Of a stretch of DNA of 16,110 nt, positions 15,096 through 16,110 are shown one piece after another. Under the pieces are notes generated by a model. It did no database searches. It was given only the letters and a program-made list of their open reading frames with translations, and had not been told where the DNA came from. Source of the DNA: Clostridiaceae bacterium (lineage in GTDB: Bacteria; Bacillota; Clostridia; Oscillospirales; Acutalibacteraceae); NCBI GenBank assembly GCA_904501675.1, contig CAJGCL010000039.1, positions 1-16,110 of the forward strand. Direction: 5' to 3'. The translations under genes were made by a program, and so were the position numbers. Each line of letters starts with the position of its first letter. Positions within the stretch are counted from its first letter, which is position 1.

Positions 15096-15242
15096 TTAGC
15101 AGCAGCCGCAGTTGTTGTTGCAACCACAGTCGTTGGAGATTCTGTTACCGCAACCATTGTTACCGTTGCAGCAAACCAAGATGATAACGATAAGGATAAT
15201 AATCCATGTGCAGTTGTTACCGCCGTTGAATAAGCAACCCAT
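15096..15242 (-). CDS. 48-residue cysteine-rich membrane microprotein
   Basis: Read on the minus strand from an ATG at 15242, 7 bases after an excellent AAAGGGGG (15257-15250), to a TAA at 15098-15096. The 48 residues start MGCLFNGGNNCTW, continue with one hydrophobic segment at ~13-23 (WIIILIVIILV), and end in a Cys/Asn/Gly-rich tail (CCNGNNGCGNRISNDC, then GCNNNCGCC). Ten of 48 residues are cysteine. Cysteine-rich proteins of similar layout are, to my memory, often annotated in gut Clostridia under names such as high-cysteine or chorion-like protein; I cannot verify that here. Metal binding or a disulfide-rich surface role is speculative. Confidence 0.75.
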   Translation of the reverse strand: MGCLFNGGNNCTWIIILIVIILVCCNGNNGCGNRISNDCGCNNNCGCC

Positions 15243-15263
15243 TCTTAATCCCCCTTTCAATGC

Positions 15264-15292
15264 ATAATATGAATGAAGGCAAATTTTGTTAC
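15264..15292 (-). promoter_or_regulatory. possible promoter of the cysteine-rich gene
   Basis: Minus-strand GTAACA (15292-15287), 17 bases, TATTAT (15269-15264). Four and five of six consensus matches; the placement just ahead of the ribosome binding site is suitable. Confidence 0.4.
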
Positions 15293-15358
15293 AGATTGAA
15301 TATAAATAAATTTAGGGAACAGAATATATGTACCATAATATATGAAGAGGGGATTTTT

Positions 15359-15502
15359 ATGAGTTTTTCTTTTGATTTCGATAAGTACAGGAAGCATAAT
15401 CCGAGGGATTATTCTGACTTTATAGAGGACGATGAATTTGATTATGAATTTTCCGATGAGTTTATATATGAAGATGAATTCTTAGACGAGGATAGATACT
15501 AA
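15359..15502 (+). CDS. 47-residue very acidic small protein, unknown function
   Basis: The ATG at 15359 is preceded by GAGGGGAT (15347-15354), so I prefer it to the upstream ATG at 15260 in the same frame. The 33 residues in between have no binding site and overlap the promoter area of the divergent gene. The product has 47 residues, rich in Asp, Glu, Phe and Tyr (MSFSFDFDKYRKHNPRDYSD, later EFSDEFIYEDEFLDEDRY), with no membrane segment and no cysteine. It could be an intrinsically disordered, nucleic-acid-mimic or partner-binding protein; nothing proves that. It sits between the divergent cysteine-rich gene and mcsA, which has its own promoter. Confidence 0.6.
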   Translation: MSFSFDFDKYRKHNPRDYSDFIEDDEFDYEFSDEFIYEDEFLDEDRY

Positions 15503-15508
15503 AATCTC

Positions 15509-15537
15509 TTGAATTGTCAATAAATAAGATGTATAAT
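15509..15537 (+). promoter_or_regulatory. predicted promoter of mcsA-mcsB with a small palindrome at the -35 box
   Basis: TTGAAT (15509-15514), 17 bases, perfect TATAAT (15532-15537). The -35 box is part of the inverted repeat TTGA-ATTG-TCAA (15509-15520), which might be an operator. The CtsR tandem-heptad consensus (GGTCAAA repeated) is not present. Confidence 0.6.
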
Positions 15538-15569
15538 TATATAAGAATTTTTCCCGCGGGGTGATTTTT

Positions 15570-16058
15570 GTGGTTTGTCAGAATTGCAATAAAAACGAAG
15601 CTAATATGCATATGAAAAGAATAATAAATGGTAGAGCCGCAGAGGTGCATCTTTGCTCCGATTGCGCCCGTTCATTAGGCTATGGCGAGGCTTTCTCTGG
15701 CTTTGGCCTTGGCTTTGGTGGTCTGCTTAACGACCTTCTTTCAAAGAATGAGATAGCGGGTAGTTCATTGCATTGCAGCTTTTGCGGTAAAAGCTTTGAA
15801 GAAATTGCAAACGATGGTAAAATGGGTTGTGCAGAGTGCTACAATGTTTTTTATGATAAATTGTTGCCTTCCCTTAACCGAATCCACGGAAAAGCCTCTT
15901 ACGCAGGCTCAAAGCCTGAAGGAAAAAAATTTGCTGAATCAAGGCTTGAAGAATTAAAAACAGCGCTATCCGTTGCAATTGAGGAACAGAATTTTGAGCT
16001 TGCCGCCACATTGCGCGACAGAATAAACGATATTATTTCACAAGGGGGCGAAGGTTAA
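15570..16058 (+). CDS. mcsA: McsA, activator of the protein-arginine kinase McsB (zinc-finger, UVR motif)
   Basis: 162 residues. Four CxxC pairs are visible: Cys3/6 (CQNC), Cys29/32 (CSDC), Cys69/72 (CSFC) and Cys87/90 (CAEC), which bind zinc. The C-terminal UVR motif is ESRLEELKTALSVAIEEQNF followed by ELAATLRDRI. In Bacillus McsA activates McsB, which marks proteins with phospho-arginine for ClpCP. I choose the GTG at 15570, about 6 bases after GGGGTGAT, giving M-VCQNCNKNEANMH. The GTG at 15561 would lie inside that binding site. The Gly-rich stretch GFGLGFGGLL at 44-53 is typical. Its stop overlaps the mcsB start by one base. No ctsR repressor gene precedes it in the window. Confidence 0.92.
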   Translation: MVCQNCNKNEANMHMKRIINGRAAEVHLCSDCARSLGYGEAFSGFGLGFGGLLNDLLSKNEIAGSSLHCSFCGKSFEEIANDGKMGCAECYNVFYDKLLPSLNRIHGKASYAGSKPEGKKFAESRLEELKTALSVAIEEQNFELAATLRDRINDIISQGGEG

Positions 16059-16110
16059 TGGGTGCAAAATGGTATTTAGGTACAGGCGCACAGAACGATG
16101 TTGTTATTAA
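16058..16110 (+). CDS. mcsB: protein-arginine kinase McsB, N-terminal fragment (cut by window end)
   Basis: The ATG at 16058 overlaps the mcsA TAA (TAATG). The seventeen visible residues, MGAKWYLGTGAQNDVVI, match the start of McsB proteins (WYLGTGPENDVVISSRIRLARN type). Together with mcsA directly upstream the identification is firm, although only the start is present. clpC would be expected next, outside the window. Confidence 0.88.
   Translation, partial: MGAKWYLGTGAQNDVVI

Noticed and set aside
14981..15184. 67-residue plus-strand frame rich in Ser, Cys and Arg
   Set aside because: It crosses the strong terminator and is antisense to the cysteine-rich gene; its composition is a mirror of that gene.
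15260..15358. N-terminal extension of the acidic protein from the ATG at 15260
   Set aside because: No ribosome binding site, and it overlaps the upstream region of the divergent gene; the ATG at 15359 has a clear binding site.
15509..15520. CtsR operator in front of mcsA
   Set aside because: The tandem GGTCAAA heptads are not present; only a TTGA-N4-TCAA palindrome is seen.
1..16110. CRISPR array, prophage, insertion sequence, toxin-antitoxin or restriction system
   Set aside because: No regularly spaced repeats, transposase, integrase or nuclease-type proteins are visible on either strand.

Overview
The window looks like chromosomal DNA of a low-GC Gram-positive bacterium of the class Clostridia, plausibly a gut Ruminococcaceae/Oscillospirales relative. 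The grounds are AT-rich intergenic DNA, strong AGGAGG-type ribosome binding sites, the dgt-dnaG-rpoD gene order, McsA/McsB protein-arginine-kinase genes, a tRNA gene with encoded CCA, and many short hairpin-plus-T-tract terminators. The species assignment is inference. Most genes are conserved housekeeping or accessory metabolic genes.

Layout. 1-405: the C-terminal part of a YigZ/IMPACT-family protein. 471-4478: a replication/transcription cluster of dGTPase-like HD hydrolase, DNA primase and the housekeeping sigma factor, closed by a bidirectional terminator shared with the convergent genes. 4524-6957, minus strand: a MATE transporter followed by a membrane acyltransferase. 6958-7487: a non-coding region with a tRNA-Gln(CTG) gene, its consensus promoter, two terminators, and a compact hairpin-rich repeat that ends in a second copy of the tRNA 3' end. 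7488-8042: a membrane-anchored protein of unknown function. 8147-11306: an M20 amidohydrolase, a MIF/tautomerase-like protein and a neutral-ceramidase-like protein. 11358-13186: a tight cluster of a prolyl-tRNA-editing (YbaK/ProX-type) protein, a HAD phosphatase and a flavodoxin-like protein. 13249-15047: a phosphoglucomutase with a 31-residue membrane microprotein overlapping its stop codon. 15096-15502: two more small proteins, one cysteine-rich (minus strand) and one very acidic. 15570-16110: mcsA and the start of mcsB, protein quality control.

The points most worth a second look are these. (i) The tRNA-Gln 3' end is repeated 184 bp away around a hairpin-rich element, the geometry left by a tiny element integrating in a tRNA gene. 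(ii) The ceramidase-like enzyme keeps the apparent zinc ligands but has Asp where the family nucleophile Ser is expected. (iii) Two hydrophobic microproteins of 31 and 48 residues are easily missed by ORF callers. No phage, CRISPR, transposase or obvious defence system is visible, and I do not claim a new multi-gene system.
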